A stretch of 64,000 nucleotides of DNA from Asterella californica (lineage: Eukaryota; Streptophyta; Marchantiopsida; Marchantiales; Aytoniaceae). Shown here one piece after another: positions 10,976 through 23,430 of the stretch; the stretch's first letter is position 1, and each line of letters starts with the position of its first letter. The notes beneath the pieces are model-generated. The model was given only the letters and a program-made list of their open reading frames with translations, was not told where the DNA came from and did no database searches. Position numbers and translations under genes: made by a program. The stretch lies in contig JAYKYS010000007.1 of NCBI GenBank assembly GCA_036924285.1, forward strand, positions 9,300,001 through 9,364,000. Reading direction: 5' to 3'.

Positions 10976-11592
10976 AATGCTCAAAAAAGACGAAACGTTT
11001 GTCTGAGTGGTGGATGTCGCGACCTTCAGTCTCAAGATCAAACGTAGACGCGAACAACAGAACCCTAGTGGACTTGCACTAGGTTGTGAATGCTGCGAGT
11101 ATGACTTAACGGTTTGACCGAGAAGTCGAGAACAGAAGAATCCTAAGTGGTTCTCTGAACGTTGGATTAAGACATAGGGGCCTATCCCAAGAGGACTCCA
11201 GACCAACGCTGACCTAAAAGGGCAAGTCTAGAAACAGATTGAAACGCAAGACTGAACATAAGTCTGAGATGTGGGTTCGAGACGCGAGATCGAGACGTGA
11301 GTCTGACGCAGACAGACCCTGGTCGCATGTTGGTATGAACCATAGGGTCCAAGTCTGGCGTTGGACCACGGTTCCTCGGAAAAATCCGAAGTGTTGGAGC
11401 TCCAATGATATTTTAGGTCGTGGATGGAGCTCCATATAAGATTTCGAGGCGAGTAAGATATCATTGGAAAGATCTCGGCGAGAGCTTTCTAGTGATATGC
11501 ACAACTCCTCATACTAAAATCGGAGCTAAGAATTATGATCGATCTCGTGATCGGTTTGTGATATAATTTTAAAGGACCAAAGAGGAGGACGG
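10976..11592. other. Unclassified debris, possible LTR remnant
   Basis: A GTGGATGTCGCG motif at about 11008-11020 resembles the polypurine-tract/LTR start of elements A and C. An old LTR of the same lineage may therefore begin here. The rest aligns with nothing else I can see in the window. Confidence 0.3.
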
Positions 11593-12864
11593 TGTCGCGC
11601 TACTTGGCGACTACATGCTTGACTTCTACTCCGACGCTTGAGTTTAGTAGTTCTAGAAGTTAGCTCATATTACTTCTAGTCCTTTATGTATATATTTGAC
11701 ACCCTTGCATACGGTGTTAACACTATTTTGAGTCTTAGTAGGTTGATTACCATGTTGATAGGGCTTAAGCTCATGGGTTGTATTTGCGTGTCGTCCATGC
11801 ACGCTTTCTAGCTGATTTAAGTTATTTTTCAGGGCTGCGTGTCATTTTAGGTAATTTAAGTTTTACGCTGGCACTCTAGGGGGCTTGACGTGGTAGCCTA
11901 TGAGTGTAGATAAGTTACCAGGTAGTTTAAGGCACAAAAGGACAGTCAAGTGGAGCTATGAACTCCCATTGGTCCATTTTTGTCTTTTGTAAACTCTAAG
12001 TTTAGAAACAGAGCTCTAGAGTGGATTTCGGGCAATTGGTGAGAGATCTTCGAAATCTGAGAGCACTGGGAGATAGAGCTCGTCATGCCAAGCACTTCCA
12101 GGGAAATTCGATTTGAGGCAATAAAGACGAAGTTATGACCGATTGAAGTTCGAATTGTGCTAGAATTGAATCTCTTTTGTTGGATTTAAGGTTTTCAGTG
12201 TCACTTGCAGTAGATTTGAGGAAATTGCTTCAAAACTTCGATGTTGTGTTCTCTGCCAGCAGGGCTACGATTTCCCAAAAAGTTTCATATCGATTGAGTG
12301 ACTGAGTAATTCAGGGCGGCCGCTGAAGCAGAGGGGGTCTGAAAAGCTCTTAATCTAGAGCAGCGACTTCATAGAAGGAGATCTGGAGTTCTATAAACAA
12401 TCAGGAGTCCCAACTTCACAGGGTTGTTCAGCATCTTGTAGACTTCAAATTCTGTGAGAATATTTGAAATTCATCGAGCCAATCTTCTGTTCTAGGTTGA
12501 AATAGCCATCTGGGTACCAGAAATTGAAGTAATTTTCTTACTCAGAACTTTTCTGTCAACATCTCGGTGCTAGAATTTGATCTCAGGCTGAAACTTCGTG
12601 TGTGTGTCCAGTAGTACCTCATTTACATGTAGGGGAAGTTAGAAGTCTAACCTTCAATGTTTTCCTCTTTTTGAGTGTCAAAGTTCACCGGCTAAACCTA
12701 TTACTACTAGTTAGACCTAAATTTCGCTTTTGAGCATATTAGAGGATCCTACACACCTGTGTGAGTGTTTATAGCCCCTATTGTGACCTGAAAGCCAACC
12801 TCTTCAGTAACAACCACAGCCAGAAGCTCGACGCTTTCCTAGGTAGGCGGATCACACTCCGACA
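11593..12864 (+). repeat. 5' LTR of element C (1272 bp)
   Basis: Starts TGTCGCGCTAC and ends CACTCCGACA. It pairs with 16299-17318. TACTCTCTTTT and TGGTGAACTCGACG follow, a plausible primer-binding region starting at about 12877. Confidence 0.88.
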
Positions 12865-12876
12865 TACTCTCTTTTT

Positions 12877-12894
12877 GGTGAACTCGACGTGAAA
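12877..12894 (+). promoter_or_regulatory. Putative primer-binding site of element C
   Basis: TGGTGAACTCGACGTGAA lies 12 bases after the LTR end. The TGG start and position fit a primer-binding site. The gap is longer than usual and the tRNA is not identified. Confidence 0.45.
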
Positions 12895-12940
12895 CACCTA
12901 GGGTGGGAGTTTTCTTGAGAGTGTTACAGGATCAGATATC

Positions 12941-14040
12941 ATGGCCAACCAAGGATCATCAAGTGGAGGTGCTGCTGCTGCTCAACAACCTGTTTAGTTG
13001 GATGCTGCTACGATGAAGATGTTCCAAGCTTTTTTCATGTTTATGCAGCAGCAGCAGAGCACAGAGAGGAAGGAGGTATTAGCAACCAAGGCGTTGCAAT
13101 CTGTGGTGCATCAGATGGACCAGTTCAAGGGGACAGATATTTCCAAGTACGTGCGATACTATGCTAGGGAGATGGAGGTGAACAAGGTACTTGAGAAGGA
13201 GATGGTGGAGAACTTTGAACTTGCTGTTGTGCCTGAGATTCGTGGGCATGTGAAGGAGCTCAAGCAGCAGCAAGGACAGAGTTGGGAGAGCTTTATGCGC
13301 GCTTTGAAGGAGGAGTACTACACTGAAGATTCAGAGAAGGTGACCAAGAGAACGTTCTTGGAGTGGGTGGTTAAGCCCAACAAAGGTTTGTCTGTAAATG
13401 AGTTGTTAAGGGAGTTTGATCGTCAGTATGCTCAGCTTTCTAGGACAGAGAAGCTTACACTAGAGGTGGAGAAGACCGAGCTTTTCTTACAAGCAGCGGA
13501 CGTGACTATTCAGGAGAAGCTTGAGCTGTTGTTGGAAGACAAGAGTGAGGAGAGAGGATTGAAGACTGACTGGAAAGAGGTTGAAGAGGCTGTCTCTTTG
13601 CTGACCAAGAGACAGAGAAGAAAGGACAAGGTGGTGGTAAGTGAAGCAGCACATCTGATAATTCCTGTCAAGCAGTTGCCTACTAAGCCCGTTGGTAATT
13701 GCTAGAGAGGAAAACTCACCGCTTGATGAGTTGATTAAGGGTATGAAGGAGCTTAAGCTTAAGCTCACTAGGTTAGAAGAGAAGGAGCAGAATGTACAGC
13801 CTGCTATGCAGAGACCTCAGATGAGAGAAGGCTTTGTTCATCGATGTATATGGTGTGATAGCCTAGACCATGTAAGAAGAGATTGTGGGGAGTTTTCAGA
13901 TGCATTGAGGAAGGATCTGATCTTCTTCAAAGATGGTAAGATCCATCTGAGAGAGACTGGGATGATGTTGGGGACCAACTTTGACAAGGATGGTATGAAA
14001 AGACTTGTGAATGAGATATCAGCATCACATGCCGGTTCAT
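12941..14040 (+). pseudogene. Gag of element C (broken)
   Basis: The frame starts MANQGSSSGG at 12941 and meets an in-frame TAG at 12995. It resumes through a Gag domain to about 13700 and then changes frame. The next frame carries the CCHC zinc knuckle CIWCDSLDHVRRDC at 13846-13887, almost identical to that of element B. It stays open to about 14037, where the sequence jumps into pol. A stop, a frameshift and the loss of protease make it non-functional. Confidence 0.88.
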
Positions 14041-16250
14041 TTGACTTTATCAGGAGCAAAGTCTGTGTTTGGAGAACAGGAGGTGTTGATTGTGGGGCAC
14101 CTATGTGGATCTTATGGTCGGAAACCTTGTCCAAACAAGGTTGATGCCGTTCGAAGGATGAAGGAGACATGTGGGTCAGTTACCGAGGTGAGAAGATTTC
14201 TAGGTGCATGCGTGTTTTACCATATATGGATTCCACACATGCACAGATCATTAGCAGATCCGTTGTACAAGCTGCTGAGGAAGGGGCAAAGATTTCAATG
14301 GCAAGAGGAGCAAAGCGAGTCTATGAGGAAGTTGAAGGATCTTTTGGCTTCACCACCAACTCTACGGAAGGTAACATATGAGTTGGGCAGATATGTTATC
14401 CTTATTGTTGATACTAGTCCTATTGGCATTGGATGGGCTGTAGGACAAGATGACGAGGATGGAAATAGATATGTGGTGCGTTTTGGAGCTAAGGTCTTAA
14501 GTTCGCGGCAGAGAGACTACCCTCAAGTCAAGAGAGAGTTATGGGGAGTAGTTACTGCGATGAAAAGTGACAAAGAATACTTGATAAGAGCACCTGTGAT
14601 TGTGGAGATAGATTGTTTACCTCTCTTGGGAATGATCACTAGCTGTACAACTCCAGATATTGCTATGTTGAGGTGGATAGCATATATCAAGTCCTTGAAC
14701 CCAGAGTTTAGACATATTGCAGGAAAAGACAATCTTGTGGCAGATATGTTATCAAGGGCTAGGTATTACGATGAGAAAGAAATGATAGATGACCAAGAGG
14801 ATGTGGGAACAGAGTTCTATTCTAGTGCTCTTGCTAGAAGAGATAGAAGCCATTTTGCAGTCCCGTTGGAGTTTTTTGAAGAAACTGTGTATGATGACGA
14901 GTGGTTGGATCTCGGGCGCTATTTGAGTTCACTGGAAAAGCAAGAGGTTGGTCTGATGCAGATTTCAAGAGGATCCGTAGAATAGCTTATGGTTACTTTT
15001 TACATGGAGGACATCTATGGAAGCGCCCTAAGCTACAAGGAGGTATACCGCAACGGGTGGTATGTGACTTGGAATTGCAGTAGCAGCTGATCAAGGAGTT
15101 TCATGAGAGTCTATGGGTCGGTCATAGAGGAGTTTGGGCTACATTTGCCAAGATGAAGGAGAAGTATTGGTGGAAGGGTATGTATAAGGATGTAGTACAT
15201 TTTGTTTCATCCTGTATACCTTGCCAGATGTATTCCAACGTACGTCATCGTGATGAATTGCATCGTACTTATCCTTTAGCCATTCATTATAAATGGGTAA
15301 CTGATCTGGTAACTATGCCATTTGGACTTGGACAAATGAGGTATCTAGTCTTGGCTATGGAAGATCTATCTAACCAAGTCGAAGGCCGTGCCTTGAGGAC
15401 GAAGATCACTGCTAGTGTCTGCCGCTTTCTACTTGAAGATGTTATTTGTAGGTATGGGTGCGTGGGAAAGATCACTGCAGATAGGGGTGAGTTGGATTCA
15501 CAAGAAGCAGTTGAGTTCTTCAAGCGATTGAGAATCAAGTTGGCGTTAACCATTGCTTACAATCCTGAAGGGAATGGCAAGAGCGAACGAGGTCATCCGC
15601 CAATCATCAAAGCTTTGGTAAAAGCTTGCAAGGGTAAGATCCGTGAATGGCCTAGACTGCTATCGTTTGCTTTATGGGCAGACCGTACAACTCATAGTAC
15701 CGTTACATGTTACATGCCAGCAGAATTGATACTAGGACAAAAACTTGTGATGTCGATTGAGGAGGTTGTGCCTACTTGGAATGTTTTGCCATGGGAAGAT
15801 GGTAGAAGTACGGAGGATCTTCTTGCATTAAGGATCCAGCAGTTAGAATGAAGACCTGAGGATGTTGCCAAAGCTGTGGAAAGGTTGAAGATTGCTAGAG
15901 AGAGAAACAAAGGCAGATTTGATACAACGCATAGATTACGACCCAAACCAGTTAAGGAAGGTGATTGGGTGTTAGTCTATGATAGTAGTCTTGATAATCA
16001 GGATAGCGCTATTAGAAAGTTTTCCAAGAGATGGTTCGGACCTTATGTGATGTTAGAAGTTTATGATAATGTCACATACTCTTTGAGAGAGTTAGATGGT
16101 GCAGTGCTCAAGATACCAGTTGCAGGGAAGAGAATCAAGCTCTTTAGAAGGAGAGGGGAGGACCAGAACATTGCAGAGCTTACTGAAGATGAAGCTGAAG
16201 ACTCAATGGAGCTTGAAGATGAATTTGAAGCTGAAGCTGAAGAGTCTTGA
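14038..16250 (+). pseudogene. Pol of element C (RT end, RNase H, integrase), deleted and frameshifted
   Basis: It begins abruptly at HLTLSGAKSVFG, which in element B lies after the FLDD box, so RT palm and fingers are absent. RNase H is present (VDTSP, ELWG, EIDCLPLLG, DMLSR). A frameshift near 14950 leads into integrase. A TAG lies at about 15082 and a TGA at about 15849. Integrase keeps both zinc-binding pairs and the D, D and E residues (VTDLV, ADRGELD, NPEGNGKSER). The C-terminal WFGPYVM module and an acidic tail (EDSMELEDEFEAEAEES) end at 16250. Confidence 0.9.
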
Positions 16251-16298
16251 TCTGGATCTAGCACATACCGGAGGATGTGCAGGTTCAAAGGGGGTGGA

Positions 16299-17318
16299 TG
16301 TCGCGCTACTTGGCGGCTACATGCTTGACTTCTACTCCGACGCTTGAGTTTAGTAGTTCTAGAAGTTAGCTCATATTACTTCTAGTCGTTTGTGTATATG
16401 TTTGACACCTTTGCATATGGTGTTAACACTATTTTGAGTCTTAGTAGGTTGATTACCATGTTGATAGGGCTTAAGCTCATGGGTTGTATTTGCGTGTCGC
16501 CCATGCACGCTTTCTAGCTGATTTAAGTTATTTTTCAGGGCTGCGTGCCGTTTTAGGTAGTTTAAGTTTTACGCTGGTACTCTAGGGGGCTTGACGTGGT
16601 AGCCTATGAGTGTAGATAAGTTACCAGGTAGTTTAAGGCACAAAAGGACAGTCAAGTGGAGCTATGAACTCCCATTTGTCTTTTGTAAAATCTAAGTTCA
16701 GAAACAGAGCTCTAGAGTGGATTTCGGGCAGTTGGTAAGGGATCTTCAAAATCTGAGAGCACTGGGAGATAGAGCTCGTCATGCCAAGCACTTCCAGGGA
16801 AATTTTCGATCGATTTGAGGCAATAAAGACGAAGTTATGACCGATTGAAGTTCGAATTGTGTTAGAATTGAATCACTTTTGTTGGATTTAGGGTTTTCAG
16901 TGTCACTTGCAGCAGATTTGAGGAAATTGCTTCAAAACTTCGAGGTTAGCAGAGGGGGTCTGAAAAGCTCTTAATCTAGAGCAGCGACTTGAGCAGAACT
17001 TTTCTGTCAATATCTCGATGCTAGAATTTGATCTCAGGCTGAAACTTCGTCTGTGTGTCCAGTAGTACCTCATTTACATGTAGAGGAAGTTTAGAAGTCT
17101 AAACCTTCATAGTTTTCCTCTCTTTGAGTGTCAAAGTTCACCGGCTAAACCTATTACTACTAGTTAGACCTAAATTTCACTTTTGAGCATATTAGAGGAT
17201 CCTACACACATGTGTGAGTGTTTATAGCCCCTGTTGTGACCTGAAAGCCAACCTCTTGAGTAAACAACCACAGCCAGAAGCCCGGCGCTTTCCTAGGTAG
17301 GCGGATCACACTCCGACA
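16299..17318 (+). repeat. 3' LTR of element C (1020 bp)
   Basis: Preceded by the polypurine tract TTCAAAGGGGGTGGA. The ends are identical to the 5' LTR. It is shorter because of internal deletions, the largest near 16940-16990. The bases following it (17319-17333) repeat the element's own post-LTR leader. Confidence 0.88.
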
Positions 17319-17545
17319 TACTCTCTTTTTGGTCCATAGGTTTAGACTTCTTGAGTGTCAAAGTTCACCGCCTAAACCTATTACTACTAATTAGACCTAA
17401 ATTTTGCTTTTGAGCATATTAGAGGATCCTACACACCTGTGTGAGTGTTTATAGTTCCTGTTGTGACCTAAAAGCCAACCTCTTGAGTAAACAACCACAG
17501 TCAGAAGCCCGGCGCTTTCCTAGGTAGGCGGATCACACTCCGACA
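17319..17545 (+). repeat. Leader piece plus partial extra LTR after element C
   Basis: The 15 bases TACTCTCTTTTTGGT match the sequence just inside the 5' LTR at 12865-12879. From about 17348 a second, diverged copy of the last ~200 bases of the LTR follows and ends CTCCGACA at 17545. The order LTR, leader, LTR end is not expected from a simple insertion. Confidence 0.75.
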
Positions 17546-18120
17546 ATAGGGCCGTTGATCCTCAAAAGTATATATGAGAGGGGCTCGATGTGTGGATGGA
17601 CCAAGACGAGTCACCTGATCTCAAGGTTCAACGGACGGGTTCTAGGGACATGAGGTGATTGTTGGGTCAGTGCCAAAGCGCGTTTCGATCTAGACTTGGA
17701 CGTCTGGACTTAAGAATGACCCAAGGGCTAGAGCAAGACGACGAGTTAGATTATCGTTCAAGAGCTTGGACCCAAGCGGACATCACGGGCGGTTGGACTG
17801 CTAGGTGTGCTAGAGATGTCGTTTAAGACCTTGGACTTTATGAAAAGTCCGCCCTAAGTCATGTGTAACTCTAGACGACCCCATGTTTTGAGACCGACCT
17901 AGCCAGGTCTAGGTCGAGACTTAGGAAATTTGAGCTTGAGAGTTAGAGAGTCCGGCTCCGGTCCGGATCAACAGAATAAAGATAAGTGGTGCATGAATGC
18001 TAACATGTGATTGTGGTTTGTAGGTTAGCATTGTGAGTTTCGTGACTTATTGAGCAATACCTTCCGCCGGCACAACAAGACGATAGGTGCACGAAATGGA
18101 TGATCAACCGACAAAGTTGA
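17546..18120. other. Unclassified sequence between gypsy remnants
   Basis: No open frame or motif recognised. It is probably the decayed upstream part of the integrase fragment that follows. Confidence 0.35.
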
Positions 18121-19209
18121 ATCTGCTTAAGGAGTTTTCTTGTGGGTTGGACACTGTGGAGTATGGGCTACTTATACGAAGGTGAAAAAGAGATATTGGT
18201 GGAAGAGTTTGCATCAAGATGTGGTGGATTTTGTCTCCATTGTCAGTTCTACTCTAAGGTCCGTTACAAAATTGAGCTTATACCTATCTATCCACCACGT
18301 ATCTATTTTCAATGCGTCTTTGATCTTGTGATGATGCCATCGAGATAATGAGGGATGCGCTACTTGGTATTAGTTCGAGAAGATCTCTCCAACTATGTGA
18401 AAGGACAAGCACTACGGACGAAGATTATAGAGAACATATGTAGATTCGTGCTCGAAGATATCATTTTGTTACGGATCAATTGGGAGATTACGAGAGATAG
18501 CGGCGAGTTGAGAGGTGCAGAGGTGAAGGAGTTCTTTGCTCGTTATGGAATAAGACTTCGACTTACTACTGCCATGAATCCAGAAGAGATTGATAAGAGT
18601 GAACGAAGCTACCCTTCATGTGATGGTAAGCCTAGAGAATGACCTAGACTACTTTCATTTGTTTTGTCGGCTGATAGAACTACACACTGTATGATGATTG
18701 ACTATATGTTAGTTGAACTTATGTTGGGACAGAAGCCAATCATGCTTACTCAGGAGAACTTTCTTACGTGACCACGCTATCTTGAGGAGATAATATGGAT
18801 CGTACTTCACTCCTTGCATTAAGAACTAGACAGTCAGAGCGGATGGAGGAGGATCTTGTTGAAGCACAAGAGAAGCTGAAGGTGGCTCGAGTCAGAAACA
18901 AAGAGCATTTTGACAAGACTCACCGACTACAGCCGAAGCCGATACATATTGATGATTGGATTTTGGTGAATGACATATTGGAGAATTAGCGTTCTACATT
19001 TTTTAAGTTTTCTCGAAGATGGTTCGGACCTTATGTTGTGTTAGATGTGTATGAAAATGTCATTTATAGTTTACGTGATCTAGACAGTACTGTTTTGAAG
19101 TTATCTGTGGTTGGCAAAATTGTGAAGTTGTTTAAAAATCATGGAGGATCAGTAGAGTTGTTCAGTTTTTTGGAGTCAGAGCAGAAGATGACAAGAGATG
19201 AAGATATTT
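18121..19209 (+). pseudogene. Degenerate Ty3/gypsy integrase
   Basis: Pieces in shifting frames read GHCGVWATYTKVKKRYWWK, then CLHCQFYSKVRY (zinc-binding Cys pair), then MRYLVLVREDLSNYVKGQAL. An altered catalytic core follows (DSGELRGAEVKEFFARYG, AMNPEEIDKSER), and a C-terminal piece with RWFGPYVVLDVYENVIYSL. Several stops and shifts occur. It is the same lineage as A, B and C but clearly older. The fragment ends where a copia LTR begins, which suggests the copia element inserted here. Confidence 0.85.
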
Positions 19210-19436
19210 TGTTGAGATAATCCCAAGTTCTAGTAGATCGACAGCTAATATAAGCCGGAGTGGTTAGGATAGTTATAGTTAGTTAGAGGACTAACCCACC
19301 ATTTAAATTTCTCTTGTACTCACCTCCACTATATATACATGGAGAGACAAAGCCTCTCTCATCTTATTTCTATTTTACTTCCTTGTCTACTCGCTCTCTC
19401 TTCTTGAAGTGTCTTCGAAGTATCGATCTTTCAACA
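19210..19436 (+). repeat. 5' LTR of a Ty1/copia element (227 bp)
   Basis: The LTR starts TGTTGAGATAA and ends TTTCAACA, the usual TG...CA ends. A TATATATAC box lies near 19332. The initiator-tRNA primer site follows directly. No 3' partner was found in the window. Confidence 0.85.
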
Positions 19437-19448
19437 TGGTATCAGAGC
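19437..19448 (+). promoter_or_regulatory. Primer-binding site for initiator tRNA-Met
   Basis: TGGTATCAGAGC directly after the LTR is the well-known plant Ty1/copia primer-binding site, complementary to the 3' end of initiator tRNA-Met. Confidence 0.95.
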
Positions 19449-20024
19449 AGTAGAGAACGTGTGTCCCTTGCTGATGAGCAAGATGGAGTTTGTGCAATGG
19501 AGAAGTACAAGAGAGAGCAGTTGGAGTTGTGCCTGATGTCGAGCACTGCGTCGGATGAGACGAAACCGTTTCTTTCGTTACTAGAAACTTTGAACGCAAT
19601 TTCTGAGACCTCGCTGATATCTGTCGATCAGCTCCATAGGATCTGTCTTGTTCGGAAGGTGTGAATTATGTACTCTGTGAAGTTTTAGTCGATTTGGAGG
19701 TTTCCAACGACAGATTTTCAATTGGATCTTTTTTGATCAAAACGAAAGGTTTAAGACTTGAGTCCAAAAGAAGAACTGGTCCGATTAGGGTGGATTTATC
19801 GACCATGACTGAAAATTTGTGAAATTTCAAGGTATCGTGAGTCCATTTCTGATCTCATTTGGTCCAGTTTTGATCTTTCTTGATATGTTCTTTCGATGTT
19901 TCCGTCGTGTTTTGTACACCTACAGTTCGAGGACATGTTCTTTTTCATTCTCGCTGCAGGAGGAATTCGCGGAGTTCGCGGAGTTGTCTTGTTGTGACTT
20001 TTGACAACTCTTGATCGTGAGATG

Positions 20025-20880
20025 TGGGAAGATGAGTTTCGTGGAGGTTCTGTGAGATTTTCCGCGTACAGAACAATGCAATTTCTACATCGCAACTATG
20101 ACGGAGTTCGTGTCTTGATCACAGGAGAGAAGCTCGACAAGAACAACTACCAAGTGTGGAAGTTTCGGATGATGACCTTCTTGCAAAGACAAGATCTATG
20201 GGATCTTATCACTGAGGAGGAGAAAGCGCATGATATATCTATTTTGACCCGAAATTCAAAGAGTGGAAGAAGCGATCGTATCAGACGATTCACTACATCG
20301 CGTTGACAGTCTCAACATCGATGATCGGTCACATTCAGGATTGTGATACGCCCAAGAAAGCTTAGGATGCATTCGCATGTCTGTTTCAGTCAAGAACAGA
20401 GTGCGACTATTACAATTGCTGTAGCGATTCAACATTGTGAAAAAGGGGTCGATGTGCATCAACGACTACGTGAATCATGTCAAGCAGCTCGTAGACCAAT
20501 TATCTTCTGTCAAGATCGAGATTGATCCCACTGTCTTGATCGGGATCATATTGCAGAGATTGCCTGCAGAGTACAAACAGTTCATTACATCAATTTTGAT
20601 CAGAGAACCCCTTACGCGGTTTGATGAACTAGTTCCTATGATGTTAGGAGAGGAGGTGCGTCTATTGAAGAGTACTACTTCGGGTCAGCAAGAATCTGTC
20701 TATTTTGCAAGTTTTGGACAAATGTCGTGACAAATGTGCTGACAAATGTCGTGACAAATGTGCTGGACTTGGACGAGGTCGCGGACAGCAACAGCAATCG
20801 TCACAGCAGCAGAATCAGTAGAACCAGCAACAGTCTGGTTCCTTCAACAACATCACATTCAAAGTATGCAACGAACCATT
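20025..20880 (+). pseudogene. Ty1/copia gag (broken, truncated)
   Basis: The first frame reads LTGEKLDKNNYQVWKFRMM (as ITGEKLDKNNYQVW) and QDLWDLITEEEKA, typical of the copia Gag N-terminus. A shifted frame continues IYFDPKFKEWKKRSYQTIHY. A third piece at 20437-20730 carries DYVNHVKQLVDQLSSV and LQRLPAEYKQFI (UBN2-type Gag). A Gly/Arg and Gln-rich tail (GRGRGQQQQSSQQQNQ) lies near 20770-20820. Similarity ends near 20880; zinc knuckle, protease, integrase and RT are absent. The coding part is dead. Confidence 0.85.
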
Positions 20881-23050
20881 GTCAAAAGTGATCGTAATGA
20901 ATGTAATGAAGCTTGGTATGGAATGGATTCGAGAATGAAAGATCCAAAACTCGGATCAATCCTCCATCCATGAGTATAACTCTTGTAGCTCCTCATCCTC
21001 CATGTAAGATATTAAAAAACACTAGCGAAACACCAAGCAAGGAAGAATGCACTCATGAACCCTCGACCTTCTATCTTATACTCAAATTTGATTATAAGAG
21101 CCATTCATGCGAATGTCCACATATCAATAAGCTGACACATCTCATTATTGTGCGTTCTCACATCTCAAATAACCGTGAACATGGCACCTAATCTGACAAG
21201 TTACACGTAAATGGTTCATAGAACATAAGACCAAAAAAACAACACAATACAAGTTCTATGCTAAATTCACATGTGAGTCGTGTCCGACGACGTTAGATCC
21301 ACTTTTTCCCTTCGGCTAACCTCTCTATGTAATTTTGGCATGTTTTGCTTCCGAGTAAGACTTCAATGATAACAGGTCCGATGCATGCACTTCTCGTTTG
21401 ATTGGAAAGTATTATGATTGGCGAACTCTTTTTGTTGAGATCTAGGTTGCATCAATACGGGAACTTTTTACTCCATACCCGAACCTCCTCGCGCTCATCT
21501 TTTTTTATTTTGAACTGTTGGTTGTAAGTGATATCATGAAGAGGTTGAACCGAAAGACGTGCTTCTTCAATAAAACACTTGAAGTTGTAAGTGGGTAAGC
21601 TTGTGCTAGTGATAAACTCTCAGATTGTGAAGATCATCCATGTCGTCAGTTTCTTCGCTAGATGAGGAGATATTTTTGATTGACTTTGCTTGTTCGATTC
21701 TAGACCTACCAGATATAAGTAAACTTGAAGACGTAGGAGAGAATTGAAATGATGCTCTTGTTGTTGCTAATCTAAGAAACTTGAGGCTAGGTGTTGTAAA
21801 CTGTTTTGCATCCATTGTCAGTCATAGTACAACTCTCTCTCTCTCTCTCTCTCTCTAATTCTAACTCTGAGTGACGTTCATCTCAAGTACTGCCATCACT
21901 AACTTCTGATTCGTTGGTGGAAATCTCCTCAATCTTGTGGTCCGAATCATAACTAGATTCAAGGTGTACAACAGTCTGATCCTTCTCTCATGAATTCATT
22001 TCTTGACCAAGTGGCCTAGCGACAAGAGGTAAACGACCTCTCAAAAGAGATTCGTATGGACATTCCGCGGCAACTGCTCTACGCGAATGGATTGAACACT
22101 CCATGAACTTCATAGGCTGCTCTACATCGGGGTTGCTTGACTTCTTCAACATTCTCAAAAAGTGATAATTTTGATAGAATTAGGCAACTGCTCAAACATG
22201 AGAGCTTGGTTGTCATTGGACGCCTGACCAAGTAGAGCAAATAAGGTACATGTGGTCCGTTCATTTTTTCTTCTAGTGTCTCTCAAAATCAGAAGAGGCT
22301 TCATCGAAGATCACTTGCGGAACCAATTTGTATAATGCAAACTTCACTGATACGGATATTTATCATCTATAATCATGAAAGTGGTAGCGAAAAAATGACA
22401 GCTGTTGTCTTCCTTTTATAATGGAGGTGAGATAGACTTGATTAAAAATATTTTGTTGTAACTTTTTCTTCACAAGCGGTTAGGATGAAATCAATATGAC
22501 AAAATCGTGAACTTCTACATAATGATCTTTTTCTGAGATCGATCTCTGTCAATTAGAGAAACTATATAAGGTGGAGTTGAAAAGTTCATTATTCATTTTA
22601 CATTTGTAGAGTTACTGGTCAGATTCTCTTAAGAGATCGGCTCCATTATGTCTCTTGTGCCAATAATCTATATTTATCTGAATACTCGAAACATGTTTTA
22701 GGCCTCCAAGGTGAAATCCCAAAACAACACTGATTATGACACCCACTTCAATTGTACCATACACAACGGGTGACATTTTCTCTATGGTTCCAAAAACGAC
22801 ATGAAAAGCAAAATGGTTCCTCATGGACAGTTTGATGGAACTTGGTGCCTTACAGCTGATGTTAATGGAGAGTTGCAAAGAGCTAGTTACTGCGAGCTTT
22901 GTCATGTCTATCTTGCTTGATTCTGGATCTATTTAGGTATTGCTTATCAGAATGAAAGGAGGCTTTGTCCATTATGACTTGCAGGTGAAGAATTTTGCTA
23001 AGAACAAGACGTCGGCTCACATTTACAAAGAAATGAACGTCGAATTGTTG
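20881..23050. other. Unclassified sequence with a CT microsatellite
   Basis: No gene recognised. A (CT)n run lies at about 21832-21857. A CCATGAACTTCAT motif near 22101 foreshadows the repeat array at 23.1 kb. The frames look like decayed coding DNA but match no family I can name. Confidence 0.4.
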
Positions 23051-23109
23051 ACACAAGTGAGGTTTTACATGTTCTTGTCTTATTTCATCTTTTATGGTAA
23101 TGTGTTGTC

Positions 23110-23430
23110 TTGTCCATGGACTTCATGGGCTAGAACCATGAGTTGACCCATGGAGTTTATGGAATGCTCGTCAAGACGTGCGGCCAATGCATGAAGTTCA
23201 TGGGCTAAAGGACAACCTATTAACTTCATGGGCTGACCGACTCGTTGGACCGGTAGTCCATGAACCTCATGGGTTGTTCGGCTTAGACGACCTGCAGTCC
23301 ATGAAGTTTATGGACCGTCTAGCTCCTTATGCGATAGTCCATGAAGTTTATGGGCTGTCGAGCTAAGCTTACCAGTAGCCCATGAAGTTCATGAGCTGTT
23401 TGGTTTGGCTGGCTAGTAGCCCTTGAAGTT
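23110..23430 (+). repeat. Diverged array of near-palindromic CCATGAAGTTCATGG units
   Basis: At least seven copies of CCATGAAGTTCATGG or one- to three-base variants occur, about 40-60 bases apart. They are mostly followed by GCTG or GCTA and separated by C/G-rich spacers such as GACCGACTCGTTGG. Further single copies lie near 22101 and 25199. The core is an almost perfect inverted repeat. Confidence 0.75.

Larger units (their letters stand above)
11593..17318 (+). mobile_element. Ty3/gypsy element C, internally deleted, non-autonomous
   Basis: Two LTRs with identical ends (TGTCGCGCTAC...CTCCGACA) flank a gag/pol body. The body lacks protease and the RT polymerase core. The gag carries a stop and a frameshift, and pol has one shift and two stops. 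The 3' LTR is preceded by a polypurine tract. The two LTRs differ by several indels, including a block of roughly 200 bases missing from the 3' copy, so the insertion is old. No target duplication is apparent. Confidence 0.88.
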
